A DNA stretch of 64,000 nucleotides, taken from NCBI GenBank assembly GCA_009775355.1, contig VSPN01000003.1, positions 21,077-85,076 on the forward strand, in the 5' to 3' direction. Below, one piece after another: positions 1 through 9,273 of the stretch. The translations under genes and the position numbers were made by a program. The notes beneath the pieces were generated by a model that had not been told where the DNA came from, made no database searches, and worked only from the letters and a program-made list of their open reading frames with translations. The stretch comes from Muribaculaceae bacterium (GTDB lineage Bacteria > Bacteroidota > Bacteroidia > Bacteroidales > Muribaculaceae). The first letter of the stretch is position 1. Each line of letters begins with the position of its first letter.

Positions 1-311
1 GCCACGGGGACAATCGACACTGCGCCTGTCTCCTCATCTACAACTCTGTCAACGGGACACTCCGGGTCGAGCGACACGATGGCGGAGTATTTGCAGATTG
101 CAGAGTAGCCGTAGTCGGGCTGGGTGCAGAAGAGATTGAAAGTCGCATCGTCGGTCATCTCTGATGAGGTGGCGAACTCAACGTTCTGCAGAGCGGGAGT
201 AGCTATGCTGAAAGAGGTCGGCTGGTGAAACTGGGGTTCATCCTCCTGCGAGCACGACGAAAAGCCGAGTGCCACGGCAGCCGAAGCCAGTATTATTGAT
301 ATTTTTTTCAT
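1..311 (-). CDS. SusE-like outer-membrane lipoprotein, N-terminal part (runs off the window)
   Basis: Only the first 103 codons are present. The start codon is at 309-311, and translation gives a lipoprotein signal (MKKISIILASAAVALGFSSC) whose lipobox cysteine is followed by SQEDEP and then a beta-rich segment. In Bacteroidetes, SusE-type lipoproteins sit on the cell surface and help bind glycans for the SusC/SusD importer. The gene lies 40 bp downstream of susD on the same strand, the usual susC-susD-susE order, so it should be the third gene of that operon. The assignment rests on lipoprotein character, size trend and position; the substrate cannot be told from this fragment. Confidence 0.75.
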   Translation of the reverse strand, partial: MKKISIILASAAVALGFSSCSQEDEPQFHQPTSFSIATPALQNVEFATSSEMTDDATFNLFCTQPDYGYSAICKYSAIVSLDPECPVDRVVDEETGAVSIVPV

Positions 312-351
312 CTGATAATTCAAATTAATTGGTTATAAACCTGATATCATA

Positions 352-2277
352 TTAATATCCTGTCATCTGCTTGAGTGACGATGAAGTCATGACACGTGTC
401 GGGATAGGATAGCTCTTTGTGTATTCGGGCAGGTTTGTGCCTGACGAGAGGCCGCCTTTCCATTCCCATGTGTAGCCGGTACACCACTTGTTCCAGCGGA
501 TAAGGTCGGTGCGGCGCGTGTTCTCCTGATAGAGCTCTCGGCAGCGTTCATCCTGCAGCTCGCTCATGCTGAGCGAAGTCCAGGGAGTGTAGTTGTCGCC
601 ATAAGCACGCTGACGGACATTGTTGACATACTGCAGAGCCTCGGCCTGAGAGCCGCCGCCACCCTGAAGGATAGCCTCGGCCGCCATGAGGTATACCTCG
701 GCGAGACGGAGAGCCGCGTAGTCGCCGCCGTAGCATGCGGTCATCGGCACAAGCGCGCTTGCCGCATAGTCGATCTCGCCGTTCTGGTCGTATGCCCAGT
801 TGGTGTATTTCATAGCGATATAGCCGTTCGAACCCCAGTCATCGCCGACAAGCGAGGTGTTCTCGGCGGTGAAACCGTGAGAAGATGTCTGCCAGAAACC
901 GACACGGCTGTCGTTGCTCTGGCTCATCTCCACGTCGTTCCAGTCGAATTTGCGCACGAACGACTTGCGTGCCACCATAGACTTCCAGTTTTCGGTGGCG
1001 TTGAACCACTGGCCTGTCATATAGCCCTTGGCGGCAGGATCGAACGAATATGCCACATCGGCCACCAGCTCCTCGACAACAGTCTTCCATACGGTCTTGT
1101 TGTCGGATTTGGCGGTATCATATTCTTTGAGTGCCTTATCATATTTATCCTTGTCGCTGATATACACGTAGATGTGTCTTGTGCCGTCGGCGTCTGTGAA
1201 GATGAGGTCTTCACCCTTCTTGCCGCTGTAGGCCGGATCCATTGTCGGGCAAGGCACAGTTGTCACGACACCGTTCGAGCCGTTCCAGGCAGCGATCATG
1301 AATGTCGAGCCAGACCATGAAGTCAGGTTATCGACAACGTTGCCGTTGTCTACATATTTCGATGCGGGGATTGTCCAGATGATCTCGTTGACAGGCGAGC
1401 CGCCGTTGCCGACCACATACATCTGGTTGTTGCAGCCGAAGAGCGAGGCGTAAGTGGGCGCGAGACCGTTGCCGTACTTGCCACCCTTGCCGAGGCGGTC
1501 GATGACGGCCTTCGAGTGCTGGTAGCACTTCGCATAATCGGGCGTGCCGGAGAATACCTCTGCGTTGAGGTAGATCTTGGCGAGAATCGACTGTGCGGCG
1601 TCAAGGCCTACGAAACCGTAATAAGTGGAGTTGTCGTTGTTGTAGGAAGCCACGACATCCTCAAGATCTGCTGTCACCAGACGGTAGACCTCGGCACGGC
1701 CAGGCTGTGAGGGCTGTGCTCCGACGGGAGTGGTCTCGTCGGCATAAGGGGGATTCTCATAGAACGACAGCATGTAGAAATAACATGCTCCGCGCAGTAT
1801 GCGCGCCTGGCGCACATACTCCTGGGCGCGTTTCTGGCCGGCCTCGTCGAGATCGAACTTGCCGTCGTTGACGCTCTGGATGAAGTCGTTGCAGAGAGTG
1901 ATGTTGATGATCAGACGAGAGTAGAACCCGAACACGCAGGGCATGTCAGGAGTCACGAAGCCATAGTTGATCTGGCCGAATTTCTCGGGGTCCCAGAGCC
2001 AGCAGGCCTCGTCGGTGGGCATCTCCTCGGCAGTGAATATGGCGCGCTGGAAAGCAGCCATACCACCGTCGAAATCCTTGACGGGAGAGTCTCCGTTTGC
2101 TCCGAAAGTGGCGAAGTTGAGATAAATGTCGGCGAACACCTGGTCCATGTTCTTGCTGACATCGGTGGTGACAGAGGGATCCACGGGCGAGAGGTCAAGG
2201 TCGTTGACGCATGAAGAGAGCCCGAGCGTGCCGGCGGCCACACCCAATGTCATGAATATTTTATTGATGGTTTTCAT
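352..2277 (-). CDS. SusD/RagB-family nutrient-binding outer-membrane lipoprotein
   Basis: 641 residues. A lipoprotein signal (about residues 1-23, ending LGLSSC) is followed by an alpha-helical TPR-like SusD fold, including the typical segment around RQARILRGACYFYMLSFYE and a C-terminal half with LRLAEVYLMAAEAIL and ERCRELYQENTRRTDLIRW, which are hallmark SusD/RagB stretches. The protein is expected to be anchored in the outer-membrane outer leaflet as the lid of the SusC channel, catching oligosaccharide or peptide ligands. It lies 35 bp downstream of susC. Its length is on the long side for the family. The ligand is not predictable by reading. Confidence 0.95.
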   Translation of the reverse strand: MKTINKIFMTLGVAAGTLGLSSCVNDLDLSPVDPSVTTDVSKNMDQVFADIYLNFATFGANGDSPVKDFDGGMAAFQRAIFTAEEMPTDEACWLWDPEKFGQINYGFVTPDMPCVFGFYSRLIINITLCNDFIQSVNDGKFDLDEAGQKRAQEYVRQARILRGACYFYMLSFYENPPYADETTPVGAQPSQPGRAEVYRLVTADLEDVVASYNNDNSTYYGFVGLDAAQSILAKIYLNAEVFSGTPDYAKCYQHSKAVIDRLGKGGKYGNGLAPTYASLFGCNNQMYVVGNGGSPVNEIIWTIPASKYVDNGNVVDNLTSWSGSTFMIAAWNGSNGVVTTVPCPTMDPAYSGKKGEDLIFTDADGTRHIYVYISDKDKYDKALKEYDTAKSDNKTVWKTVVEELVADVAYSFDPAAKGYMTGQWFNATENWKSMVARKSFVRKFDWNDVEMSQSNDSRVGFWQTSSHGFTAENTSLVGDDWGSNGYIAMKYTNWAYDQNGEIDYAASALVPMTACYGGDYAALRLAEVYLMAAEAILQGGGGSQAEALQYVNNVRQRAYGDNYTPWTSLSMSELQDERCRELYQENTRRTDLIRWNKWCTGYTWEWKGGLSSGTNLPEYTKSYPIPTRVMTSSSLKQMTGY

Positions 2278-2312
2278 ATTGGATTTTCTATTCTTTGATT
2301 AGGTGATAAAGA

Positions 2313-5300
2313 TTAGAATGTAGCCACGAGACCGAGAGTAGTAGTGATGGGTCGCGGGTACGGGCTGCTCTGGAGACCGCTGAATTCCTCAGGATCAAGA
2401 CCTGTGAACTTGGTGATCACGAACGGATTCTGAACCGCGCCGAAGAGACGGAGCGTGAAGTCGCTGCCCTTGATGTTGCGGAAAGTGTAGCCGAGCGTGA
2501 TGTTGTCGCAGCGGAGGAACGACGCATTCTCCACGAAATAGCTCGAGAGAGGCAGAAGTGTTCCGCTTGCAGAGTTCTCGAAGAGGGGACGGTCGGCCAG
2601 GAGGTTGCCGAGCTGATACTGGGCTGCGGCCACGTAGTAGATACGGCTGCCGTCATAGCCGAGCTTGTTGTAGACGTAGTTGCCGAGCGATGCGCGGAGC
2701 GAGATGCCGAGATCCCAGTTCTTCCACTGGAAGTTGTTGTTCCAGGTCATGGTCACCTTCGGGTCGCGCGAGTGATACATGATCTTGTCGCTCTCGTTGA
2801 TCACACCGTCGCCGTTCTGGTCGACATACTGGTTTTCGATCGGATCGCCGTTGGAGTCATATACCTGCTCGTAGACCATGAACGTGTATGCGGGCTGGCC
2901 GACGATGTGGTATGCTATGTCGTACGATCCTGTTCCGCCGGTCGAGATGGCCACTGTCGAAGTGCCGCCCTGGAGTTCGGTGATCTTGTTCTTGTTCCAT
3001 GCCACATTGAACGAGGTGTTCCATGTGAAGTCGTCGGTGACGACGGGTTTCGCGCCGATAGTGGCCTCGATACCGATATTCTCCATCGTGCCGATGTTGT
3101 CCCACATCATGTTGGCGGTGTTCATCGCGCCGGTGGGCACGTATGAGAGGAGGTCGGTTGTCTTGCGCAGATACCAGTCGGCCGCCAGAGTGATGCGGTT
3201 GTTGAGGAAGCCCATGTCGATTCCGACGTTCCATGTAGTGGTGGTCTCCCACTTCAGGTTGGGGTTGTAGGCCGAGGGGTAGAGTGGGTTGATCCACTGG
3301 CCTGTGCCGTTGGGGTCAAGATACTTGTATCCGTTCTGATATGAAAGGGTGTATTTCGACAGATAGGGGAAGTAGTCGTCCATCTCCTGCTGGCCTGTCT
3401 GACCCCATCCGAGACGGAGCTTGAAGTCGTTGAGCCATCCCTGTGCCGGCTCCATGAAGGCCATGTTGTTGATCTTCCATCCGAGAGCAACTGCAGGGAA
3501 GATTCCCCAGCGGTTCTCTTTCGAGAAGCGTGACGAACCGTCGCCGCGGAGAGTGAATGTCAGCAGGTAAGTGTCGTCGAAGATGTAGTTGAGACGTCCG
3601 AAGAACGACACGAGCTGGTTGATGTTGGCCCATGTCGACATGGGTGCGTTGGCATAAGTCTTGCCGATGTGGTCGGCTGTGGCCTGGTCGGGAGTCAGAG
3701 TGTACTGGCCGTTGTTGTAGATCGATGTCCAGGTGTTGTCGAAACCGAGGGTGCTGATCACGTTCTGGCTGCGGCCGTGGTAGTCGAAGCGCTGCCAGTC
3801 ATAGCCGACGGTCACGTCGAGGTCGGATTTGGCTGCCTCGAAATACTTCTTGTAGTTGATATAGAAGTCGAGCAGAGTGTTGCGCTGCAGCTCGTACCAG
3901 TGCTCGTGTGTGCCGGCTCCGTCGTTGTAGTTGCTACGCCATGCCTGCACGGAGTTCTGGGCGATATCCTTGTTCGACCAGTTCTTAGATACCTGATAAC
4001 CGAGGTTGAGGTTGAAGTGGAGTTCGGGCACCCAGTAGAGAGCGTAGTCGATCTGGAGGTTGCCGACACTCGAGAGGGTCTTGCCGATATAGGTGGCGTC
4101 CATAAGCTCCTGCACGGGGTTCTGGCTTGCTTGGGTCTCCGGTTCACCGGTCGTTTTAACCACATTGTAGTAGCCGTTGAACATTGTCATGCCCGTGTCG
4201 CCGAGGGTCGGATAGTCATACATGACAGGATAGAGGGGGCTCATGCCGACAGCTGTTCCCAAGCCTCCCTGCGCCTGCTGGCTGCGGATGTATGATCCGC
4301 TTGCGTTGGCGGAGATGGAGAGAGCGTCGTTGAAGAATTTGGGTGTCAGCGAGAAACCTGCTGTGGTACGCTGCATTCCCGAAGTCTTGAGGATACCCTG
4401 GTTGTCGGTATATGATGCGTTGACGCGATAGGGGATAATACCTGCCGAACCTCCGACGCTCAGAGAGTAGTCGTGTGAGAACGAGGTGCGGAGCACTTCT
4501 TTCTGCCAGTCAGTGTCATATGCCACCATTTCGCCGGCGGCGTTTGCATGCAGAAGGTTGTCAACCTGCTGGTTGGCAGTTTCGTTGCCATATTTCCTGT
4601 AGATCTCGGTGATCTCGGAGGAGTTCATCATGTCGAGGGTGTTGCGCGGGGTGTTCACGTGGAAGTTGGCCGCGAAGTTCACCTGCGGACGACCTTTCTT
4701 ACCTTTCTTGGTGGTGATGATGATCACACCGTTGGATGCGCGTGAACCGTAGATGGCTGTCGCCGACGCGTCCTTGAGGATTGTCATCGACTCGATGTTC
4801 TGGGGGTTGAGCATCGTGAGGGCGTTGGTACCGCCGGCGTTGCTCTGGTTTGTCTGGGGCACGCCGTCGATCACGATCAGAGGGTTGTTGGATGCCGAAA
4901 GCGAAGAGCCGCCTCGGATGCGGATGTTGGCGTTGCCTGTGGGGTCACCGCCGGAGGTGGTAACGACCACACCGGGGCTCGCGCCTACGAGCAGATCCTG
5001 AGCCGATGTCGAGATGCCGGCGTCAATATCGTCGGGAGTGACGATGGCCACCGAACCGGTAGCGTCTGATTTCTTCACGGAACCGTAGCCGATCACGACA
5101 GTTTCGGCGAGCAGAGTTGCGTTCTGCTTCATCACGATGTTGATGTTGGTCTGTCCGTTGACGGGTACATCCATCGGGTCGTAGCCAACATAGCTCACCA
5201 CGAGAGTGGCGTTGGCCGGGACGTTGATGGTGAAGTTACCGTCAATGTCGGCCGATGTGCCGTTGGAGGTGCCTTTTTCCATGATGGTGGCGCCAATCAG

Positions 5301-5432
5301 ATCTTCTCCCAGCTCGTCGGCCACATGTCCGGTGACAGTGATCTTCTGAGCCAGCGAGGGAAATGCAAGTGTCAGCAGCACGGCCATTGTCACCCACAGT
5401 TTCCTGTTCAGATGAAAACATAAGTTCTTCAT
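2313..5432 (-). CDS. SusC/RagA-family TonB-linked outer-membrane transporter
   Basis: 1039 residues. Order of parts: signal peptide (about 1-28, cleaved after SLAQ), a carboxypeptidase-regulatory-like beta domain (about 30-105: VTGHVADELGEDLIGATI), the TonB-interacting and plug region (VIGYGSVKKSDATGSV, then NANIRIRGGSSLSASNNPL and LKDASATAIYGSRASNGVI), and a large beta-barrel ending in LGLVATF with a C-terminal phenylalanine. The protein forms the energised channel beneath the SusD lid. It is the first gene of susC-susD-susE. A 391-bp leader region precedes it, containing a candidate promoter, a 29-codon reading frame and a strong hairpin, so leader-based control is plausible. Confidence 0.97.
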   Translation of the reverse strand: MKNLCFHLNRKLWVTMAVLLTLAFPSLAQKITVTGHVADELGEDLIGATIMEKGTSNGTSADIDGNFTINVPANATLVVSYVGYDPMDVPVNGQTNINIVMKQNATLLAETVVIGYGSVKKSDATGSVAIVTPDDIDAGISTSAQDLLVGASPGVVVTTSGGDPTGNANIRIRGGSSLSASNNPLIVIDGVPQTNQSNAGGTNALTMLNPQNIESMTILKDASATAIYGSRASNGVIIITTKKGKKGRPQVNFAANFHVNTPRNTLDMMNSSEITEIYRKYGNETANQQVDNLLHANAAGEMVAYDTDWQKEVLRTSFSHDYSLSVGGSAGIIPYRVNASYTDNQGILKTSGMQRTTAGFSLTPKFFNDALSISANASGSYIRSQQAQGGLGTAVGMSPLYPVMYDYPTLGDTGMTMFNGYYNVVKTTGEPETQASQNPVQELMDATYIGKTLSSVGNLQIDYALYWVPELHFNLNLGYQVSKNWSNKDIAQNSVQAWRSNYNDGAGTHEHWYELQRNTLLDFYINYKKYFEAAKSDLDVTVGYDWQRFDYHGRSQNVISTLGFDNTWTSIYNNGQYTLTPDQATADHIGKTYANAPMSTWANINQLVSFFGRLNYIFDDTYLLTFTLRGDGSSRFSKENRWGIFPAVALGWKINNMAFMEPAQGWLNDFKLRLGWGQTGQQEMDDYFPYLSKYTLSYQNGYKYLDPNGTGQWINPLYPSAYNPNLKWETTTTWNVGIDMGFLNNRITLAADWYLRKTTDLLSYVPTGAMNTANMMWDNIGTMENIGIEATIGAKPVVTDDFTWNTSFNVAWNKNKITELQGGTSTVAISTGGTGSYDIAYHIVGQPAYTFMVYEQVYDSNGDPIENQYVDQNGDGVINESDKIMYHSRDPKVTMTWNNNFQWKNWDLGISLRASLGNYVYNKLGYDGSRIYYVAAAQYQLGNLLADRPLFENSASGTLLPLSSYFVENASFLRCDNITLGYTFRNIKGSDFTLRLFGAVQNPFVITKFTGLDPEEFSGLQSSPYPRPITTTLGLVATF

Positions 5433-5508
5433 GCAAGAATGTGATTTAGTTTTACATTGGGTTTATTTAGTATTATTTTTTTTTGTGGTAAGCGCACGCA
5501 TATGCGCG

Positions 5509-5547
5509 TGGCCTACGGTCGCGGCGCAAGGCCGCGACCGTAGGCCA
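5509..5547. repeat. 17-bp perfect inverted repeat in the susC leader
   Basis: The arms 5509-5525 (TGGCCTACGGTCGCGGC) and 5531-5547 are exact reverse complements separated by 5 nt (GCAAG), giving a very stable GC-rich stem. It lies 76 bp before the susC start and about 100 bp after the 29-codon reading frame. No T-run follows it on the minus strand, so it is not a classic intrinsic terminator for the upstream ABC operon. It could be a leader-RNA structure, an mRNA-stability element or a dispersed palindromic unit. Confidence 0.8.
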
Positions 5548-5640
5548 TATATTATGTCTTTGGAGTTATGGCGGGTTTCATCACTCGGGTCAACTTGCTT
5601 GTTATGTGCGGGTAATGCCAAAGATTCTTTTGTTCCGGAA

Positions 5641-5730
5641 TCAATGCCTTACGGAAGAGCATACGGAAGTCTCCGGATCGGGTGCCGCTGTCGGTCGCCC
5701 TGTATGGCGTGCCGGACTGTGAGTTTTCAT
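5641..5730 (-). CDS. Possible 29-codon leader peptide upstream of susC
   Basis: An ATG at 5728-5730 opens a 29-codon frame beginning MKTHSPARHTGRPTAAPDPE and ending at TGA (5641-5643). An unusually good ribosome-binding sequence (AAGGAGGGA, 5735-5743) precedes it, which is notable because Bacteroidetes genes generally lack such sites. The frame begins shortly after a candidate -7 promoter element and is followed by the 17-bp hairpin and then susC. It has no recognisable homologue or signal sequence. It could be a regulatory upstream reading frame or chance; no coding statistics can be drawn from 29 codons. Confidence 0.35.
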   Translation of the reverse strand: MKTHSPARHTGRPTAAPDPETSVCSSVRH

Positions 5731-5765
5731 GGCGTCCCTCCTTGTGACTGTTTGCAAATCAGTTG

Positions 5766-5773
5766 CAAAATTA
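5766..5773 (-). promoter_or_regulatory. Candidate Bacteroidetes -7 box for susC
   Basis: Reads TAATTTTG on the minus strand, matching TAnnTTTG. No TTTG element is found 19-21 bp upstream, so the match is only half of the consensus. If used, the transcript would start near 5760 and carry a leader of roughly 330 nt containing the short reading frame and the hairpin. Confidence 0.35.
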
Positions 5774-5823
5774 GGCAATTGTAGGGACTTTAACGGATAT
5801 AAACATATCTTTAACAGTGTTAA

Positions 5824-7032
5824 TTAACGATTGTTAAAAGACTTTCTGATGCGTTTCCTTACCGATATTATGTTGAGTGAGATTATGAGTGTGGTCATCG
5901 CCGTGCCGACACATGGCATTATCCATAGCGGAGCGGGTTGTGCTCCGATACCTGTAAGTGGCGCCATATAGCTGGTTCTCAGTATTATGACGCCTGTGGC
6001 TGCAAGTGCGAACGCAAGCAGCGATGCAGTGGTGACTACTGAGGAATATGGGCCGGCTATGGTGCCGGTGTCATAGCCGAGCATGATGAGAGAGTGGATC
6101 TTGTCGCGGTTTTTTTCCATGATGAGCGATATGGAAAGCATCAGTATGAATAGTGATAGAATGGTTATCAAAGTGCCGATGGCAAGAATGATGCCGGCCA
6201 CAACACGGAGCATGAAAGCCGCGGAGGTCGCCGATTTGTCGCCGGCCGCCTCAAGTCCGTGGCTTTCGAGGTAGCGTGTTATGGCCACGTCGCCCGGACT
6301 GCTCGTGTCTATTATCAGTCGCGAGGGAGCTTTCGGTCTGCCCGATCCGAGGTCGGCGTTGGTTTCCTCCATGAACAGTCGTGGCACAAGGATGGTGTTG
6401 AGCCTGTTGGAGAATCCGGCCACATGGCCTGTGAATCGTCTTGTGCGTGTGCCGTCTTCGCTTGTGAGCGTCAGAGACAGGGGAATGCTCGACATGAGTC
6501 CCTCTGAAAGCTGGGGCAGTCCCGCCGAAGAGGCGAATCCGAAATTATAGAGAGTGAGATAGTCTTTGGAGAGTATGACAGGCACTACGCTGTCGCCGGG
6601 ACGGTAGAGCCACTGTGAGCGGGGAACATCGACGAAATCGTCGGGTATTGATTCGAAAAACATGTAGGTAGACATGCCCCTGCCGCCGCTGCTGACACCG
6701 ACGAGCACACGGTAGTCGTTCGACGTGAATTCCGCCATGCGGCGGACCCACGGCTGCTTCCGCAGGTCTTCGGTCTCATCCGTGGTGAATCCGGGCAGGG
6801 CTGCGCCGAGAGTGTTGGCCGATGTCACTTTCTTGTTGATTACAAGATAGTCGCTGCGGATGAAAGAGTCTTCCGATGTCCATATGGTGCGGGCATCAAG
6901 GAAGAACTGCAGTCCTCCGAGCACGATGGCAAGTCCGATGAAGTTGGAGAGTATGAAGCCGGCAATGCGGGCTTTCGAGGTGTTTTTGCGCAGAAGGCGG
7001 GCTACAAGTCTGTCCATGGCAGGCGGGGTCAT
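5824..7032 (-). CDS. FtsX/MacB-type ABC transporter permease
   Basis: 402 residues. One transmembrane helix near the N terminus (about 24-45, GFILSNFIGLAIVLGGLQFF), a periplasmic domain of about 230 residues, then three C-terminal helices (about 275-300, 325-350 and 365-392; for example IILAIGTLITILSLFILML), which is the four-helix FtsX arrangement. Such permeases pair with LolD/MacB-type ATPases to move lipoproteins or small molecules across the envelope without themselves forming a channel in the inner membrane. Its start overlaps the end of the ATPase gene by 4 bp, so the two are translationally coupled. The substrate is unknown. Confidence 0.85.
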   Translation of the reverse strand: MTPPAMDRLVARLLRKNTSKARIAGFILSNFIGLAIVLGGLQFFLDARTIWTSEDSFIRSDYLVINKKVTSANTLGAALPGFTTDETEDLRKQPWVRRMAEFTSNDYRVLVGVSSGGRGMSTYMFFESIPDDFVDVPRSQWLYRPGDSVVPVILSKDYLTLYNFGFASSAGLPQLSEGLMSSIPLSLTLTSEDGTRTRRFTGHVAGFSNRLNTILVPRLFMEETNADLGSGRPKAPSRLIIDTSSPGDVAITRYLESHGLEAAGDKSATSAAFMLRVVAGIILAIGTLITILSLFILMLSISLIMEKNRDKIHSLIMLGYDTGTIAGPYSSVVTTASLLAFALAATGVIILRTSYMAPLTGIGAQPAPLWIMPCVGTAMTTLIISLNIISVRKRIRKSFNNR

Positions 7033-7673
7033 AGTTTCAGGCGCGACGTGTGATCGATCAGGATATGGTTGCCGACGGAAGTCGAGATTATTCCGGCTCC
7101 CTGTCTGTAGGCTTCTCCGGCTATCAGCTCGGCGGCTATGCGGTTGTTTTGCTCGTCGAGATGGCTCACGGGTTCATCGAGAAGTATGAAATCGAAAGGC
7201 TGGCAGATGCTCCGTATTATGGCCACGCGCTGCTGCTGTCCGACAGACATGCGTCCCGCCGGCGTGTCGCGCCGTGAGTCTATGCCGAGCTGCCCGAACC
7301 ATTCGGCGATCATCCGGTCTGAGGCGTATCGTGTGAGCCGGTTTTTGAGCTGGACGTTTTCCCAGGCTGTAAGCTCAGGGAAAAGCGACAGTTCCTGCGG
7401 CAGATAGGCGAGATGACGGCGGCGTATTTCCTGCCACCGAGCCATGTCGAATCCGCGCGTATCCTCACCGTCGAAAAGTATTCGTCCGGAGTAGTCTGTC
7501 CGCGAACCGAATATATAGGCGCACATCGAAGACTTGCCTCCGCCGCTTGCCGCCTCCACCAGATAACGTTCTTCGCGTAAGAAGCGGGCGGAAGTGAGCC
7601 ATATGTCGGAAACGGGGATCCGTTCGGATTCGAACACCCGGGGGAGGACTTGCTGAAGCTCGATGCTCTCCAT
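7029..7673 (-). CDS. LolD/MacB-type ABC transporter ATPase
   Basis: 214 residues from the chosen start. Walker A is EAASGGGKSS (about residues 41-50), the Q-loop YLPQ, the signature MSVGQQQR, Walker B FILLDEP and a D-loop SHLD. The switch-loop histidine seems replaced: the usual VTHD position reads TSVG. The start at 7671-7673 shares one base with the preceding stop (TGATG), which favours it over an in-frame ATG three codons upstream (7682). It pairs with the overlapping FtsX-type permease. The histidine substitution could mean reduced or altered turnover, or a shifted alignment. Confidence 0.87.
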   Translation of the reverse strand: MESIELQQVLPRVFESERIPVSDIWLTSARFLREERYLVEAASGGGKSSMCAYIFGSRTDYSGRILFDGEDTRGFDMARWQEIRRRHLAYLPQELSLFPELTAWENVQLKNRLTRYASDRMIAEWFGQLGIDSRRDTPAGRMSVGQQQRVAIIRSICQPFDFILLDEPVSHLDEQNNRIAAELIAGEAYRQGAGIISTSVGNHILIDHTSRLKL

Positions 7674-9043
7674 CACTTGCACGGTGTCGGGGCGGGCGCG
7701 GATTCCCCGAGTCCGGCGTTTACAAGAGACACGAGGAAATTCTCGTCGGAATCGGCAGAGACAAGTATGGCCCGGAAGCTGACGCTGTTTCCTTCGGGGT
7801 GGAGGGTCAGCGAGCCGGCCGAAGCGAGTCCCGCCATGCCGACAGGTGTGCCCTGAGGCACAGAAGTGGCCACGCCACCGACCGAGTTCTTGAAATAACC
7901 GGCAAGATCGGCCACAGGTGTCTTGCCTGCCAGTTCCCCTTTGGATATGCGGAGTGTCTTGCCGTCGATCCTCACATCGAGTCCGGCTTCAGAAAGGAAA
8001 GAGGAGAGGGCGGCGGTGTTCTGTCCGGAAACAGACACGACGCCCCGGAGCGCGCTGCCGTCCTGCCCGAACGCCACTGCGGCTGTGCCGTCGATGGCTG
8101 AAAGAGCGTTGAGATAGACCCCGAAAACAGAGGGGCCTTTGGCAGACGCCTCTTTTTTCAGTTGTTCAATAAGTTTGGAAGGGAGTGAGAGGGCGGCCAC
8201 TGCGTCGGCTGTGCCTCCGATTGAACTGATGACACCGGTGTCGACTGTTCCGACGGGGAGCAGATAGCGCGCAAGACTGTTTTTAGAGTTGAAGATATCG
8301 GCAGTGATCTCGGTCTTTCCCTTGTCGAAGCTGACCGAGAGCCAGAACGAGGCCGGGTCTTCATAAAGGGTCTGGAGTGCCACCTGTATTACGGCGCGCT
8401 GCTCGAACGGGATCGATGATGTGTTGAGAAGCCCGGCGATGCTGCCGCGTCCCTCGATATCTTTTTTGAATTTGCAGAGATTTTCCGCCGCCGCGTCGGA
8501 GGCGAAACTCGACGCCTTGTCGAGCGAAGTGAAATGTCTGACTTCCTTGGGGTCGATCGATTTCTGACCGAGGTTGATCCAGAAACGGTTGCCCGCGATG
8601 GCAATGTTGCCGCCTGTCTCCACGCCTTCTGTAGTGGCGAATGTGTATCCGAGGTCGCTCTCCGCAACTTTTTTAAGTGCCGATGGGTCTGCCGCGATGC
8701 CTGAGAAATATGTGTAATATCCCACGCGGAATATCACGGCCACCGAAGGCTCGATGCCGCTGCGACCGTTGAGGAAAGCGTCGGCGAGTCTGCGGGAGCT
8801 CTCGTCTTTGCCGGCAGAGAGAAGAGCCGAGATCTTTTCCGACGGGCTGATTTTCTCTCCGTCGACCTTGCAGCCGGCTTTCTCAAGTATTGCCTTGACA
8901 TTGGCCACGGCCACGAGAGATGCGTCGGAAGGCACGGTGGCGATAAGATCGGATGCGTCGGCCGACTGTCCCGACGAACATGATGTGGAGGCTATGGCAA
9001 GAGCCGCCATGACCGAGATGAGGAAAAGGTGGATTGTTTTCAT
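7673..9043 (-). CDS. DUF4836-like lipoprotein, first gene of the ABC operon
   Basis: 456 residues with a lipoprotein signal (MKTIHLFLISVMAALAIASTSC), then a sequence resembling the Bacteroidales DUF4836 family: an opening VPSDASLVAVANVKAILEKA followed by long alternating beta-strand and helix segments. The function of the family is unknown. It is an envelope lipoprotein and its stop overlaps the start of the ABC ATPase, so it may be the accessory or substrate-side partner of that transporter. Family assignment is from memory of the opening motif and overall layout, not from a search. Confidence 0.75.
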   Translation of the reverse strand: MKTIHLFLISVMAALAIASTSCSSGQSADASDLIATVPSDASLVAVANVKAILEKAGCKVDGEKISPSEKISALLSAGKDESSRRLADAFLNGRSGIEPSVAVIFRVGYYTYFSGIAADPSALKKVAESDLGYTFATTEGVETGGNIAIAGNRFWINLGQKSIDPKEVRHFTSLDKASSFASDAAAENLCKFKKDIEGRGSIAGLLNTSSIPFEQRAVIQVALQTLYEDPASFWLSVSFDKGKTEITADIFNSKNSLARYLLPVGTVDTGVISSIGGTADAVAALSLPSKLIEQLKKEASAKGPSVFGVYLNALSAIDGTAAVAFGQDGSALRGVVSVSGQNTAALSSFLSEAGLDVRIDGKTLRISKGELAGKTPVADLAGYFKNSVGGVATSVPQGTPVGMAGLASAGSLTLHPEGNSVSFRAILVSADSDENFLVSLVNAGLGESAPAPTPCK

Positions 9044-9123
9044 AATTCAGTAATTGTGATGAACCGGCGTTGCCGGCACGCCGTCTGTTTTGGCAGACAT
9101 GCTTCAGGAAACGCACTTGTATG

Positions 9124-9154
9124 AAAAAAGAGCGATCCGCAGGAGGAACGCTCT
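9124..9154 (-). terminator. Intrinsic terminator after tRNA-Tyr
   Basis: On the minus strand a stem AGAGCG/CGCTCT (arms 9149-9154 and 9029+100, that is 9129-9134) is followed at once by a T-run (9124-9128 plus the last stem base). It lies 25 bp past the tRNA end. Confidence 0.65.
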
Positions 9155-9179
9155 AAATGGTGTTGTTATTGTTCTTGAG

Positions 9180-9262
9180 TGGGTGGTGATGGATTCGAAC
9201 CACCGAAGGCGTAAGCCAGCAGATTTACAGTCTGCCCCATTTGGCCACTCTGGTAACCACCC
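9180..9262 (-). tRNA. tRNA-Tyr (anticodon GTA)
   Basis: 83 nt, class II with a long variable arm as expected for bacterial tRNA-Tyr. The acceptor stem GGGTGGT pairs with ACCACCC and the discriminator base is A. The anticodon loop CTGTAAA sits between GCAGA and TCTGC, and the T-loop is TTCGAAT. The 3' CCA is not encoded. A -7 promoter element lies 11 bp upstream and an intrinsic terminator lies just downstream, so it looks like a stand-alone transcription unit. Confidence 0.97.
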
Positions 9263-9273
9263 GGATGCGGATG

